A DNA stretch of 43,882 nucleotides from JAZGER01 sp036480335 (GTDB lineage: Bacteria; Pseudomonadota; Gammaproteobacteria; DSM-19610): contig JAZGGH010000123.1 in assembly GCA_036480335.1 (NCBI GenBank), forward strand, positions 1 to 43,882, written 5' to 3'. Within the stretch, counting starts at the first letter, position 1; each line of letters begins with the position of its first letter. The notes under the pieces are model-generated. The model saw only the letters and a program-made list of their open reading frames with translations. It was not told the origin of the DNA and did not search any database. Positions 17,919-26,060 of this stretch are shown piece after piece. The position numbers and the translations under genes were made by a program.

Positions 17919-18437
17919 GTGACAGTTATTTTGGGCATAGACCCCGGCTCGCGGATAACGGGATTCGGTATTATTGAAACCCGTTCAAACCAGTCGCGGC
18001 ATATTACCAGTGGCCATATTCGTCTGAAAGGCGATCATTTGCCCGTCAAGCTGGGAATGATTTTTGATGAGCTGTCTGCGCTGATTAGCCAGTATTCTCC
18101 CGATCAATTTGCCATTGAAAGTGTTTTTATGCACCGCAATGCCGATTCGGCACTGAAACTGGGGCAGGCCAGAGGCGCCGCTATTTGTGCTGCGACTGTG
18201 GCTGGTTTACCGGTAAGTGAATATGCGCCACGGGAAATCAAGCAATCCGTTGTTGGTAAGGGTGCTGCTGATAAATTACAGGTGCAACACATGGTGCGTA
18301 TTCTGCTGAATTTATCTCAATCACCACAGGCAGATGAGGCTGATGCACTGGCAATTGCGCTGTGCCACTGGCATTTTCAGTCGGCGATGGACCGTATTCC
18401 GAATGCCGCTGGTCTACGTGGAGGACGATTTCGATGA
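17919..18437 (+). CDS. ruvC: Crossover junction endodeoxyribonuclease RuvC
   Basis: A 172-residue Holliday junction resolvase starting with GTG. The four catalytic acidic residues are present: Asp8 in LGIDPG, Glu67 in FAIESVF, and Asp139 and Asp142 in QADEADALAIA. RuvC nicks the two opposing strands of the junction after RuvAB has moved it. The stop codon overlaps the ATG of ruvA (ATGA), indicating translational coupling. The Shine-Dalgarno sequence is weak, so the GTG start rests on family length. Confidence 0.94.
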   Translation: MTVILGIDPGSRITGFGIIETRSNQSRHITSGHIRLKGDHLPVKLGMIFDELSALISQYSPDQFAIESVFMHRNADSALKLGQARGAAICAATVAGLPVSEYAPREIKQSVVGKGAADKLQVQHMVRILLNLSQSPQADEADALAIALCHWHFQSAMDRIPNAAGLRGGRFR

Positions 18438-19030
18438 TCGGTATGTTGACCGGTGTTCTGCGTCACAAACAACCCCCCTGGTTATTGCTGGATGTGCAGG
18501 GTGTCGGTTATGAAGTGCAGGCACCGATGACCACTTTCTACCAGTTACCGGCAGAGGGTGAAAATATTACTCTGTTTACCCATCTTGTTGTGCGTGAAGA
18601 TGCGCATTCCCTGTTTGGTTTTGGTGTCGTCTCTGATCGCTCGTTGTTCCGAGCATTGATCAAGGTTAATGGTGTTGGCGCGAAAATGGCGCTAACGATT
18701 CTCTCGGGTATGGATGCCGGTAGTTTTGCCGCCTGTGTGCAGGCAGGTGATGCGCCGGCGCTAGTTAAGCTGCCGGGTATCGGCAAGAAAACGGCGGAAC
18801 GACTGATTATCGAAATGCGTGACCGTCTGGGTGATGTGTCGTCATCACCGGTGATGACGATGGGTGATTCACTCCTGTCACCTGTATCCCAGAACCCGAT
18901 AGAAGAAGCTGTCAGCGCCCTGGTTGCGTTGGGCTATAAAGCACCGGATGCAAGTCGCCGGATACGAGAGGTGGATTGTGAAGGGTTAACAACCCAGGAT
19001 ATTATTCGCGCCGCATTAACGCTATCGTAG
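18434..19030 (+). CDS. ruvA: Holliday junction branch migration protein RuvA
   Basis: A 198-residue protein beginning MIGMLTGVLRHK. It has the N-terminal OB fold, the double helix-hairpin-helix region (KVNGVGAKMALTILSG and KLPGIGKKTAERLIIEM) and the C-terminal domain (EAVSALVALGYK) that contacts RuvB. RuvA tetramers hold the four-way junction flat for the RuvB motor. The ATG at 18434 overlaps the ruvC stop; an open extension to 18362 lies within ruvC. The TAG stop (19028-19030) is also the first three bases of the 144-bp repeat element that follows. In most relatives ruvB comes next; here it is 1.75 kb away. Confidence 0.94.
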   Translation: MIGMLTGVLRHKQPPWLLLDVQGVGYEVQAPMTTFYQLPAEGENITLFTHLVVREDAHSLFGFGVVSDRSLFRALIKVNGVGAKMALTILSGMDAGSFAACVQAGDAPALVKLPGIGKKTAERLIIEMRDRLGDVSSSPVMTMGDSLLSPVSQNPIEEAVSALVALGYKAPDASRRIREVDCEGLTTQDIIRAALTLS

Positions 19031-19171
19031 CAGGCTGTTGAAAACCCTCATGCGGCACAATCCGGCGTTAAAAATCAACTCAAAATGCTCATGCACCGCA
19101 TGTACACAGCGCTTTTTCGCCAATTTTTGTCTTGTCTTGCGCTCGCCTGAGACTTTTTCAACAGCCTGCTA
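19028..19171. repeat. MITE-like element with inverted terminal repeats
   Basis: A 144-base element whose ends are inverted copies: TAGCAGGCTGTTGAAAA at 19028-19044 and its complement TTTTCAACAGCCTGCTA at 19155-19171. It encodes nothing visible. A repeat with ends starting CAGGCTGTTGAAAAA is something I recall from intergenic regions of several proteobacteria, but I cannot check copy number. It supplies the stop codon of ruvA and could also act as a transcription stop between ruvA and the minus-strand genes. Confidence 0.8.
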
Positions 19172-19192
19172 GATGCCACACGGATCATTGAT

Positions 19193-19618
19193 TTATTCGA
19201 TGGGCTCAACCGGGAATTTGATTGCCAGATTGAGTTCTGACGGTTGTCCCTGAGTTAGAATCGGGGCAGTCATGGATGCGATTTCTGTATTTCCCTGAGC
19301 ATCTTCGCTGATTATGGTGGCCAATAAATACCTATTTTCCTTTCTTATTCGCTCAACAGGAACGATAAGAGAAAAGGGCATTTTCTGATGGGTAATGGAT
19401 TTGAAACCCGTCGTCGTAATTATTGTTTCTTGCCCACCTTCATTATCCTGTTCGAGGATAGTAAAGGCTATATATAACGCTGAGAGCTTCTGTTTAAGTG
19501 GGTAGAGGGCGACTGTCCCTGACACTGTCTCGGCTATCTGATGACTGCTGTTACTCATCTCCGTTTCGTTACATGCGGTTAGCAGTATCAGCAACACTGG
19601 CAAAATCATACTTTTCAT
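19193..19618 (-). CDS. YbaY-like lipoprotein
   Basis: A 141-residue predicted lipoprotein: a short hydrophobic signal ends in the lipobox LLTAC with Cys16. The mature part, VSGTVALYPLKQKLSALYIAF then MPFSLIVPVERI, RYLLATIISED and TAPILTQGQP, follows the YbaY / YscW-type beta-sandwich pattern in which a small immunoglobulin-like domain carries substituents described as adhesion- or pilotin-like. Function is unknown. It is on the minus strand between ruvA and ruvB, transcribed separately from the metalloprotease gene because a terminator lies between them. Confidence 0.7.
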   Translation of the reverse strand: MKSMILPVLLILLTACNETEMSNSSHQIAETVSGTVALYPLKQKLSALYIAFTILEQDNEGGQETIITTTGFKSITHQKMPFSLIVPVERIRKENRYLLATIISEDAQGNTEIASMTAPILTQGQPSELNLAIKFPVEPIE

Positions 19619-19639
19619 ATTTACCTCTATTTGCTGCGC

Positions 19640-19671
19640 ATAAAAAATCCCGCATGAGCGGGATTTTTTAT
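19640..19671. terminator. Bidirectional rho-independent terminator
   Basis: ATAAAAAATCCCGC and its complement GCGGGATTTTTTAT enclose the loop ATGA. It directly follows the metalloprotease gene on the minus strand. Confidence 0.88.
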
Positions 19672-19687
19672 GGTTAATTTGGTGGTT

Positions 19688-20620
19688 TTAGACTGAGCGT
19701 CTTCTACCAACAATAGCAAACCCTATCATGCCTGAACCTAATAGCCAGAGGGCGGCAGGAACAGGTACGGCAGTTATTTCCCAGCCAATATCCGTAAGTC
19801 CAGCCAGATCAAGATCGGTAAAGTGCTTGCGTGTGCCAGTGGTGATGGATGGATCCATTGCTGCTTCCTGAGCGACGCCATTGACCTGGCTTTGTGTGCC
19901 ATTTTCCCAATGACCAAAGCTGGGATTGAGGGGGACGTCACCACCAAACGAAGCGATTGAAGCGGCTCCAATGAAGTCAGTTCCTGAGATCAGGTTGTCC
20001 CAGGAGTCGGCTAAGCCAATTCCCAGCAGATGGCCAAGTTCGTGCAGGGCGACAGAGTAGAAGTCATTACCGACGATGTCACCTGAAGTAGACAGATCTG
20101 TATCAAAATACCAGTTTGCATCGACATCAGTATCAAATGTGATCGCGCCGCCCCAGGGTGCAAAGTCCGTGGCTGTGGGGCCATCGGTAGCCGCTGCTGT
20201 TGCATCGCCTTCTCCTCTGGATATAACATTATCGAAGAATCCAGGTGTGACTGCGCTGCCACTAAAACCCCCTGGCCCGCCTTTACCCAGAACACTATTG
20301 GAAAGTGCTCGGCCACCCGCAAAAACGATCAGAGTATCTGCTGCGACGGAATAATCATTAATCGTATCTGTATTCCCTGTTGCAGGATTTTTGACAGCGA
20401 TATTGAAATGATCGCCGCCACTGGTGGTGATCGCCGTCAGGTCATCCAGAATAACGTTTTCAAAATAGCTGCCTGCTGCTTCTAGCACAGTTTTTCTAGT
20501 CGGATCATTAAAGAACCCATTGGCATCCAGGCTGTAATCAAATGTAATGTTAATAGCTGCTGCCTGCTGGCAAAAGGCTATCGCGAGACCAGCGGCTATA
20601 AGTTTATTCGTGTTCTTCAT
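19688..20620 (-). CDS. Secreted zinc metalloprotease with PEP-CTERM-type (VPxPA) sorting tail
   Basis: A 310-residue exported protein. Residues 1-22 are a signal peptide. The zincin motif HELGH (His193, Glu194, His197) has no third ligand at the matrixin position; the later GHW with His237 is the likely third ligand, and AMDPS around Met255 looks like the Met-turn, as in a known group of PEP-CTERM metalloproteases. The C-terminus has VPVPAALWLLGSGMIGF followed by GRRRSV, the motif-helix-basic pattern recognised by exosortases. The protein is therefore probably moved to the outside and processed by exosortase in a polysaccharide-producing cell. No exosortase is in this window. It sits between ruvA and ruvB on the opposite strand. 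Confidence 0.82.
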   Translation of the reverse strand: MKNTNKLIAAGLAIAFCQQAAAINITFDYSLDANGFFNDPTRKTVLEAAGSYFENVILDDLTAITTSGGDHFNIAVKNPATGNTDTINDYSVAADTLIVFAGGRALSNSVLGKGGPGGFSGSAVTPGFFDNVISRGEGDATAAATDGPTATDFAPWGGAITFDTDVDANWYFDTDLSTSGDIVGNDFYSVALHELGHLLGIGLADSWDNLISGTDFIGAASIASFGGDVPLNPSFGHWENGTQSQVNGVAQEAAMDPSITTGTRKHFTDLDLAGLTDIGWEITAVPVPAALWLLGSGMIGFAIVGRRRSV

Positions 20621-20785
20621 TTTCTTCCTGCTCCAGATTCAAATATCACAATATTATTATATGTGTATTCCCGTAAGCGAAGCATAGTAATTAAACGGGG
20701 TCTGAATCACAAACGTAATTCCGTTGCTGTTTGGCGACAGTTTGAAGAGCTTGGTGTTTGCTGTTTTTAACGGTATGCTCAAAAA

Positions 20786-21799
20786 ATGACTGAAAGTGAA
20801 CGACTTATTACTGCCGAAGCTTTTTCTGACGAATCTATGCTGGACCGGGCTATTCGTCCGACCCGCCTGACGGATTATGTGGGGCAGCCGCAGGTCACTG
20901 AGCAAATGGAGATTTTTATCGAGGCGGCGCGTCGGCGAGGTGAGGCGCTGGATCATACCCTTATATTCGGGCCTCCAGGGCTGGGTAAAACCACGCTGGC
21001 ACATATTATCGCCAATGAAATGGGTGCTAATTTACGCCACAGTGCCGGACCGGTACTGGAAAAGCAGGGTGATCTGGCGGCTTTATTAACGAATTTGGAA
21101 GCGCATGATGTGCTGTTTATCGATGAGATTCACCGTTTAAGTCCTGCCGTTGAAGAAATTCTCTACCCGGCGATGGAAGATTATCAATTGGATATTGTCA
21201 TTGGTGAGGGTCCGGCTGCGCGATCCATCAAGCTGGATTTGCCGCCATTCACGCTGGTTGGTGCGACTACCCGAGCGGGTTTGCTGACATCGCCCTTGCG
21301 TGACCGCTTTGGCATTGTGCAGCGCCTGGAGTTTTATAATATACGGGATTTATCGCATATTATTTTACGCTCGGCCGGGATTCTGGAACTTTTGATAGAT
21401 GCCAAAGGTGCCGAGGCCCTGGCCAGTCGTTCGCGTGGCACACCACGGATAGCCAATCGTTTGCTGCGACGGGTGCGTGATTATGCGGAAATCAAGGCAA
21501 ATGGTGTTATTTCGGCAGATATTGTTGATCGTGCCATGGTCATGCTGGAGGTCGATGCGCAGGGCTTTGATGCCCAGGATCGTAAATTGTTACGTGTGAT
21601 TATCGAAAAATTTGCCGGTGGCCCGGTCGGGGTTGAAAACCTTGCCGCAGCGATTGGTGAAGAGCGTGGCACGATCGAAGATGTGATTGAGCCGTATTTG
21701 ATCCAGCAGGGTTTTATTATGCGTACACCGCGCGGGCGGCTGGCGACGCCGCATGCTTATCAGCAGTTAGGCTTGCCGGTACCGGATATTAATGCCTGA
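20786..21799 (+). CDS. ruvB: Holliday junction branch migration helicase RuvB
   Basis: A 337-residue AAA+ motor. It has Walker A GPPGLGKT (62-69), Walker B LFIDEIHRL, sensor 1 GATTRAG, the arginine-finger region LTSPLRDRFGI and the C-terminal winged helix with RTPRGRLATPHAY. RuvB hexamers drive branch migration of Holliday junctions on RuvA. Unlike the common ruvCAB operon, it is 1.75 kb from ruvA with minus-strand genes in between, so it must have its own promoter in the 165 bases upstream; I see no convincing one. Its stop overlaps the next start (TGATG). Confidence 0.96.
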   Translation: MTESERLITAEAFSDESMLDRAIRPTRLTDYVGQPQVTEQMEIFIEAARRRGEALDHTLIFGPPGLGKTTLAHIIANEMGANLRHSAGPVLEKQGDLAALLTNLEAHDVLFIDEIHRLSPAVEEILYPAMEDYQLDIVIGEGPAARSIKLDLPPFTLVGATTRAGLLTSPLRDRFGIVQRLEFYNIRDLSHIILRSAGILELLIDAKGAEALASRSRGTPRIANRLLRRVRDYAEIKANGVISADIVDRAMVMLEVDAQGFDAQDRKLLRVIIEKFAGGPVGVENLAAAIGEERGTIEDVIEPYLIQQGFIMRTPRGRLATPHAYQQLGLPVPDINA

Positions 21800-22623
21800 T
21801 GTTTGTTGTTTGTCCGGATTGTCGCTCTATTTATCCACTCCGCGCCGATCATCTGTCACGGGCGAATGGCCTGTTGCAATGCGGTGAATGTGAGGCAATT
21901 TTTCAAGCGGCGTCAATGGTTTGTGACAGCTTGTCGGATGCTCAGAATAAAGTTTCCTTTTTGTCATCTGCAGATAAAGAGGTTGAGTCTGTTGTGGCAG
22001 CAGCGTTAACCTCGCTGGATACAGAGGATGCGGAAGCACCCCCTGTTATGCGGGAAAGGCAGGAGGGGCCGGAATTATCACAGCAACCTGTTACAGAAGC
22101 TTTTTGGGAAGACGATGAAACCTCTGCCTCCCGGTTTGTGTCGGTGGCGACGCTGAAAAAAATGCTGGCTGTTATGTTGGCGGCTATTTTGCTGGCAGCT
22201 AGCTATCTCTGGATGCAAAGTCGTTCTTTGGCAGCGTATCCGGTATATCGGTCATTCCTTGAGCCCTATTGCGCCTTGCTGAAATGTGAATTACCTCTGA
22301 AGTCAGATCTGACTTTGCTTGCCGTGGATACCTTGCAGGTGGAGGACAATTCCAGAGTCAAGGGTACGCTCCTGCTGACGCTGGTGTTTAACAATAATGC
22401 TGAATTTACCCAGCCGTTTCCGATATTACGAATTGCATTTTCAAATACCTCGGGTACAGAATTGTCGGTCCGGTATTTTCGTCCGGAAACCTATTTATCG
22501 GATGATGAAGAACGGCATTCCGGTATGCAGCCTGAGGCTAGCAAGCGCCTGCTATTTGAATTACCTGATCCGGGTAAAGCGGCGGTATCTTATCAGCTGG
22601 AATTCGTAGAACAGGAAAACTAA
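21799..22623 (+). CDS. Zinc-ribbon and DUF3426 membrane protein
   Basis: A 274-residue protein overlapping the ruvB stop. The N-terminus MFVVCPDCRS with Cys5, Cys8, Cys28 and Cys31 is an MJ0042-type zinc ribbon. A low-complexity acidic linker follows, then one transmembrane helix (about 122-140), and a C-terminal DUF3426 domain (FLEPYCALLKCELP, then RVKGTLLLTLVFNNN) that would lie in the periplasm. Such proteins often sit next to prmA; here the partner is ruvB. Function is unknown. Coupled translation with ruvB is likely. Confidence 0.8.
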   Translation: MFVVCPDCRSIYPLRADHLSRANGLLQCGECEAIFQAASMVCDSLSDAQNKVSFLSSADKEVESVVAAALTSLDTEDAEAPPVMRERQEGPELSQQPVTEAFWEDDETSASRFVSVATLKKMLAVMLAAILLAASYLWMQSRSLAAYPVYRSFLEPYCALLKCELPLKSDLTLLAVDTLQVEDNSRVKGTLLLTLVFNNNAEFTQPFPILRIAFSNTSGTELSVRYFRPETYLSDDEERHSGMQPEASKRLLFELPDPGKAAVSYQLEFVEQEN

Positions 22624-22643
22624 GAGAGAGCCTCTGATCAATT

Positions 22644-22768
22644 CATGAAATCTTATTTACACCCGAAATGGCCAGCTTCTGCGTCACCTCAAGGCGCCTG
22701 CTTTTCTGCGAATCTTCGCAATAGCCAGTTATTACGTGCGTTCAGAATTAATCAGGTTTCTTAACCTG
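22644..22768. other. Unassigned intergenic stretch, possibly an intergenic repeat
   Basis: Between the DUF3426 gene and the gcv promoter. It can be read as a 39-codon frame (ATG 22644 to TAA) without a ribosome site, and contains short palindromes (GCGAATCTTCGC near 22710; CAGGTT-TCTT-AACCTG at 22753-22768). I have the impression of similar sequence as intergenic repeats elsewhere but cannot show it. Confidence 0.25.
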
Positions 22769-22800
22769 CAACATTGTCAGGGAATACTTCCATCGTAGGC

Positions 22801-22829
22801 TTGGCGATGGTCGGGCATCAGGGTATAGT
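22801..22829 (+). promoter_or_regulatory. Predicted sigma-70 promoter of the gcv operon
   Basis: TTGGCG (22801-22806), a 17-base spacer and TATAGT (22824-22829). Transcription would start about 15 bases before the first glycine aptamer, which fits a riboswitch leader. Confidence 0.68.
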
Positions 22830-22849
22830 GACCGTTCAATTTCGTTGCT

Positions 22850-23045
22850 GCGGAAGAGAGTCGGGAAACCGGCCGCCGAAGGCGCAACCCGCCCGGAAAC
22901 GCTCAGGCAGAAGGACCGTGGCAACCTGCGAAATATTTTCGTGATTGGCTCTGGAGAGCGGTTGTCTGGAATTCCGGATAACCCACCGAAGGGGATTGGG
23001 TGTATATCAAATACATCTACACTCTCAGGTTCCCGGACAGAGGGG
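22850..23045 (+). ncRNA. Tandem glycine riboswitch (gcvT element)
   Basis: Two glycine aptamers in the leader of gcvT. Aptamer I (about 22852-22920) has the conserved GCCGCCGAAGGCGCAACC and AAACGCTCAGGCAGAAGGACCG blocks; aptamer II (about 22947-23044) has CTCTGGAGAGCGG, CACCGAAGGGG and ACTCTCAGGTTCCCGGACAGAGGGG split over 23021-23044. The P1 of aptamer II pairs CTCTGG-type and CAGAGG-type ends. Glycine binding is known to turn on gcv genes in other bacteria. No U-tract hairpin follows, so control may be at translation; 90 bases separate it from the gcvT start. Confidence 0.93.
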
Positions 23046-23135
23046 CGATGGCCACGCAAGGTGGATGTCGCTTATTTGTATCGGCTCCCACTCTGTGATG
23101 AATTAACAGAATCCGACTGATCAGGAAATACAGCT

Positions 23136-24227
23136 ATGGGCCAACAAACACCTCTTTATGATTCGCATGTAAGCAGCGGCGCCAGACTGGTTGATTTTGC
23201 CGGTTGGGATATGCCAGTGCATTATGGTTCCCAAATTGATGAGCATATAGCTGTGCGTACGGCTGCCGGTATGTTTGATGTATCACACATGACGGTGGTT
23301 GATCTGGAAGGTGAGCGGGTGCGTGAATTTCTGCGCTATCTGGTGGCCAATGATGTGGCCAAATTGCAGCAGCCCGGCAAGGCGCTGTATACCTGTATGT
23401 TGAACGAGCAGGGCGGGGTTATAGATGACCTGATTATCTATTATATGGATGACACACATTTTCGTCTGGTGGTGAATTCAGCAACCCGTGAAAAGGATAT
23501 GGCCTGGATCAATCAACAGGTGCAGCCTTTTGCTGTTGTGGTAACGGAACGCCCTGAACTTGCAATGATAGCCGTGCAGGGACCGCAAGCCCGTCAGCAG
23601 GTGTTGGCTTTGCTGGCGGATAATGATCGTGAAACAGTGAATGCACTGCAACCCTTTTTTGCCAGCTTCGTTGGTGACTGGTTCATTGCCCGCACCGGTT
23701 ACACCGGTGAAGACGGTTTTGAAATCGTCTTGCCTGCAGAGGCGGCCGTGAAGTTATGGGCGCAGCTGGTGGAAAGCGGTGTCGTTCCCTGCGGCCTGGG
23801 CGCACGCGATACTCTGCGCCTGGAAGCCGGCATGGCACTCTATGGAACAGATATGGATGAAAGCATCACGCCACTTTCAGCCGGACTGGGCTGGACTGTT
23901 GCTCTGAAACCGGAAGACCGCGACTTTATTGGTCGTGAGGCATTACAGGCGCAAAAAGCAGCGGGCGTAGAAGAGAAATCTGTCGGCCTGATACTGGGAG
24001 AACGAGGCGTTTTGCGTAATCATCAGAAAGTGCTGGTTGAGGATGTTGGTGAGGGTGAAGTGACCAGTGGCAGTTTTTCACCAACGCTTAAGGCATCGAT
24101 TGCTTTGGCCCGAGTGCCGGCGTCGACAGCCGACTATTGCCATGTAGAAATACGCGGAAAATTGTTGCGAGCGCGAGTTGTTAAACCGCCTTTTGTCCGT
24201 CATGGCAAGGTGCTGGTATCCTTGTGA
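23136..24227 (+). CDS. gcvT: Glycine cleavage system T protein (aminomethyltransferase)
   Basis: A 363-residue GcvT of normal length. It starts QTPLYDSHVSSGARLVDFAGWDMPVHYGSQ and has FDVSHM, the TGYTGEDGFEI segment and GLGARDTLRLEAGMALYG motifs of the folate-binding fold. GcvT takes the methylamine carried by GcvH, releases ammonia and makes 5,10-methylene-tetrahydrofolate. It is the first gene after the glycine riboswitch and is followed by gcvH after 35 bases. The methylene-THF produced feeds thymidylate synthesis (a thyA-folA pair is 14 kb away). Confidence 0.96.
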   Translation: MGQQTPLYDSHVSSGARLVDFAGWDMPVHYGSQIDEHIAVRTAAGMFDVSHMTVVDLEGERVREFLRYLVANDVAKLQQPGKALYTCMLNEQGGVIDDLIIYYMDDTHFRLVVNSATREKDMAWINQQVQPFAVVVTERPELAMIAVQGPQARQQVLALLADNDRETVNALQPFFASFVGDWFIARTGYTGEDGFEIVLPAEAAVKLWAQLVESGVVPCGLGARDTLRLEAGMALYGTDMDESITPLSAGLGWTVALKPEDRDFIGREALQAQKAAGVEEKSVGLILGERGVLRNHQKVLVEDVGEGEVTSGSFSPTLKASIALARVPASTADYCHVEIRGKLLRARVVKPPFVRHGKVLVSL

Positions 24228-24262
24228 TACCCTAATTTGAATTGAATGAAGGAAGGACCAAC

Positions 24263-24655
24263 ATGAGTGAGTTACCCGATAATTTGCATTATACAAAAAG
24301 CCACGAATGGGTGGCGGTGAATGAAGACGGCACGGTAACAGTGGGTATTACCGATCATGCACAGGATCAGCTTGGTGATATGGTGTATATCGAACCACCA
24401 GAAGTTGACAAAGAGCTGGAAGGCGGCGATGCCTGTACCGTCGTTGAATCTGTGAAGGCTGCCTCGGATGTTTATGCACCGTTGGCTGGTACCGTGGTTG
24501 AAGTAAATGAAGACCTGGCGGATAGCCCCGAACTGGTTAATCAGGATCCCTACGCCGCAGGCTGGTTGTTCAAATTGCAGCCGGTTGAAATATCTGTGGT
24601 TGATGAAATGCTGGATGCAGATGCCTACCAGGAATTTCTGGAAACTGAAGCCTGA
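24263..24655 (+). CDS. gcvH: Glycine cleavage system H protein (lipoyl carrier)
   Basis: A 130-residue protein with the lipoyl-lysine Lys65 in VVESVKAASDVYAP. The start at 24263 is chosen because GGAAGGA (24251-24257) lies at the right distance; a start at 24242 would swallow it. GcvH shuttles the aminomethyl group between P, T and L proteins through its lipoyl arm. The L protein (dihydrolipoyl dehydrogenase) is not in the window. gcvPA follows after three bases, implying tight coupling. Confidence 0.95.
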   Translation: MSELPDNLHYTKSHEWVAVNEDGTVTVGITDHAQDQLGDMVYIEPPEVDKELEGGDACTVVESVKAASDVYAPLAGTVVEVNEDLADSPELVNQDPYAAGWLFKLQPVEISVVDEMLDADAYQEFLETEA

Positions 24656-24658
24656 GCC

Positions 24659-26023
24659 ATGCCTTTTAATCCCCATACCGAACAGGACATCCTTGAGATG
24701 CTGTCGACCATTGGTGTTGACAGCATTGACGACCTGTTTGATGAAATACCTGATGCCCTGCGATGTGGGGAATTATCTAAAGTGCCGGAAGCGTTGACAG
24801 AACAGGCTATTAGTCGCCTGATGCTGGAACGGGCGGAGCAGGATGGCCGGCCACTGAGTTTTATCGGCGCTGGCGCCTATGAGCATCATATTCCGGCAGC
24901 CGTATGGGAGATTGCCACCCGGGGTGAGTTTTACAGCGCCTATACACCCTATCAGGCAGAGGCTAGTCAGGGAACATTGCAACTGATCTACGAATACCAG
25001 TCGATGATGACAGCATTGATGGCGATGGATGTCTCCAATGCTTCTTTATATGACGGTGCTTCGGCACTCGCTGAGGCAGTATTGATGGCGATTCGTGCTA
25101 ACCGAAAATCGAAGTCGCGGCGCATTCTAATGCCGCGCTCAGTGCATCCAGCCTACCGCAAAACAGTGCGCAGTATCGTCACCAATCAGGCGATTGAATT
25201 GATTGATCTGGATTATGATCGTCAGGGTGGTCATCTGGTTGTTAACAGTCTGGCGGATTTTGCAGGCGAAGATTTTGCTGCATTAGTGATCCCACAACCG
25301 AATTTCTTCGGCGTCCTGGAAGATGTAGATGCGCTGACGGACTGGGCGCATGAAAACAGGATGCTGGTGATTGCTGTGGTGAATCCAATGGCGATGGCGT
25401 TGTTGAAGCCGCCTGGGCAATGGGGCAAAACGGGTGCCGATATTGTTGTTGGTGAAGGGCAGCCATTGGGCATACCATTGTCTTCTGGCGGACCTTATTA
25501 TGGTTTCATGTGTACCCGCCAGTCACTGGTCCGACAATTGCCCGGACGCATCGTCGGACGCACCGTAGATCGTGATGGCAAGGATGCATTCACGCTGACA
25601 TTGCAGGCGCGTGAGCAACATATCCGACGCTCGAAAGCGACATCCAATATTTGCACCAATCAAGGCTTGATGGTGACCGGTTCTACCATTTATATGGCGC
25701 TGATGGGAGGTGCGGGGTTGCAGCGCGTTGCGCAAAGCAGTCATGCGAATACACGTAAACTGGTAGAAACATTGAGCAGTGAGCATATCACTCGCCGCTT
25801 TGATCGCCCCTTTTTCCATGAGTGTGTGATGCACAGTTCAATTCCCCTGAACGACCTGCTACCCCCCCTTCATGTAAACAATGTGCAGCCGGGATATGTG
25901 TTGAGCGAGGATTATCCTGAGTTGGGTGAGTCGTTATTGGTGTGTGCAACAGAAACGAAAACGGATGAAGATATACAGACACTCGGTGATCACATGAAAC
26001 ATAGAGTTGCTACGCAGTTATAG
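24659..26023 (+). CDS. gcvPA: Glycine dehydrogenase (decarboxylating) subunit 1
   Basis: A 454-residue protein matching the alpha half of split P protein: MPFNPHTEQDILEML start, FIGAGAYEHHIPAAVW, YTPYQAEASQGTLQ, and SNICTNQGLM. It has the fold of the PLP enzyme but lacks the PLP lysine, which is on the beta subunit. With GcvPB it decarboxylates glycine and passes methylamine to lipoyl-GcvH. Splitting of P protein is usual in Firmicutes, Thermus and some gammaproteobacteria, while enterics have one large gcvP. It is separated from gcvPB by tpx. Confidence 0.94.
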   Translation: MPFNPHTEQDILEMLSTIGVDSIDDLFDEIPDALRCGELSKVPEALTEQAISRLMLERAEQDGRPLSFIGAGAYEHHIPAAVWEIATRGEFYSAYTPYQAEASQGTLQLIYEYQSMMTALMAMDVSNASLYDGASALAEAVLMAIRANRKSKSRRILMPRSVHPAYRKTVRSIVTNQAIELIDLDYDRQGGHLVVNSLADFAGEDFAALVIPQPNFFGVLEDVDALTDWAHENRMLVIAVVNPMAMALLKPPGQWGKTGADIVVGEGQPLGIPLSSGGPYYGFMCTRQSLVRQLPGRIVGRTVDRDGKDAFTLTLQAREQHIRRSKATSNICTNQGLMVTGSTIYMALMGGAGLQRVAQSSHANTRKLVETLSSEHITRRFDRPFFHECVMHSSIPLNDLLPPLHVNNVQPGYVLSEDYPELGESLLVCATETKTDEDIQTLGDHMKHRVATQL

Positions 26024-26060
26024 CCTGCGATTTATTATCAAACATTACGAGGATACAAAC

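Noticed and set aside
22753..22768. Terminator hairpin after the DUF3426 gene
   Set aside because: A six-base stem with no T-run; not convincing as an intrinsic terminator.
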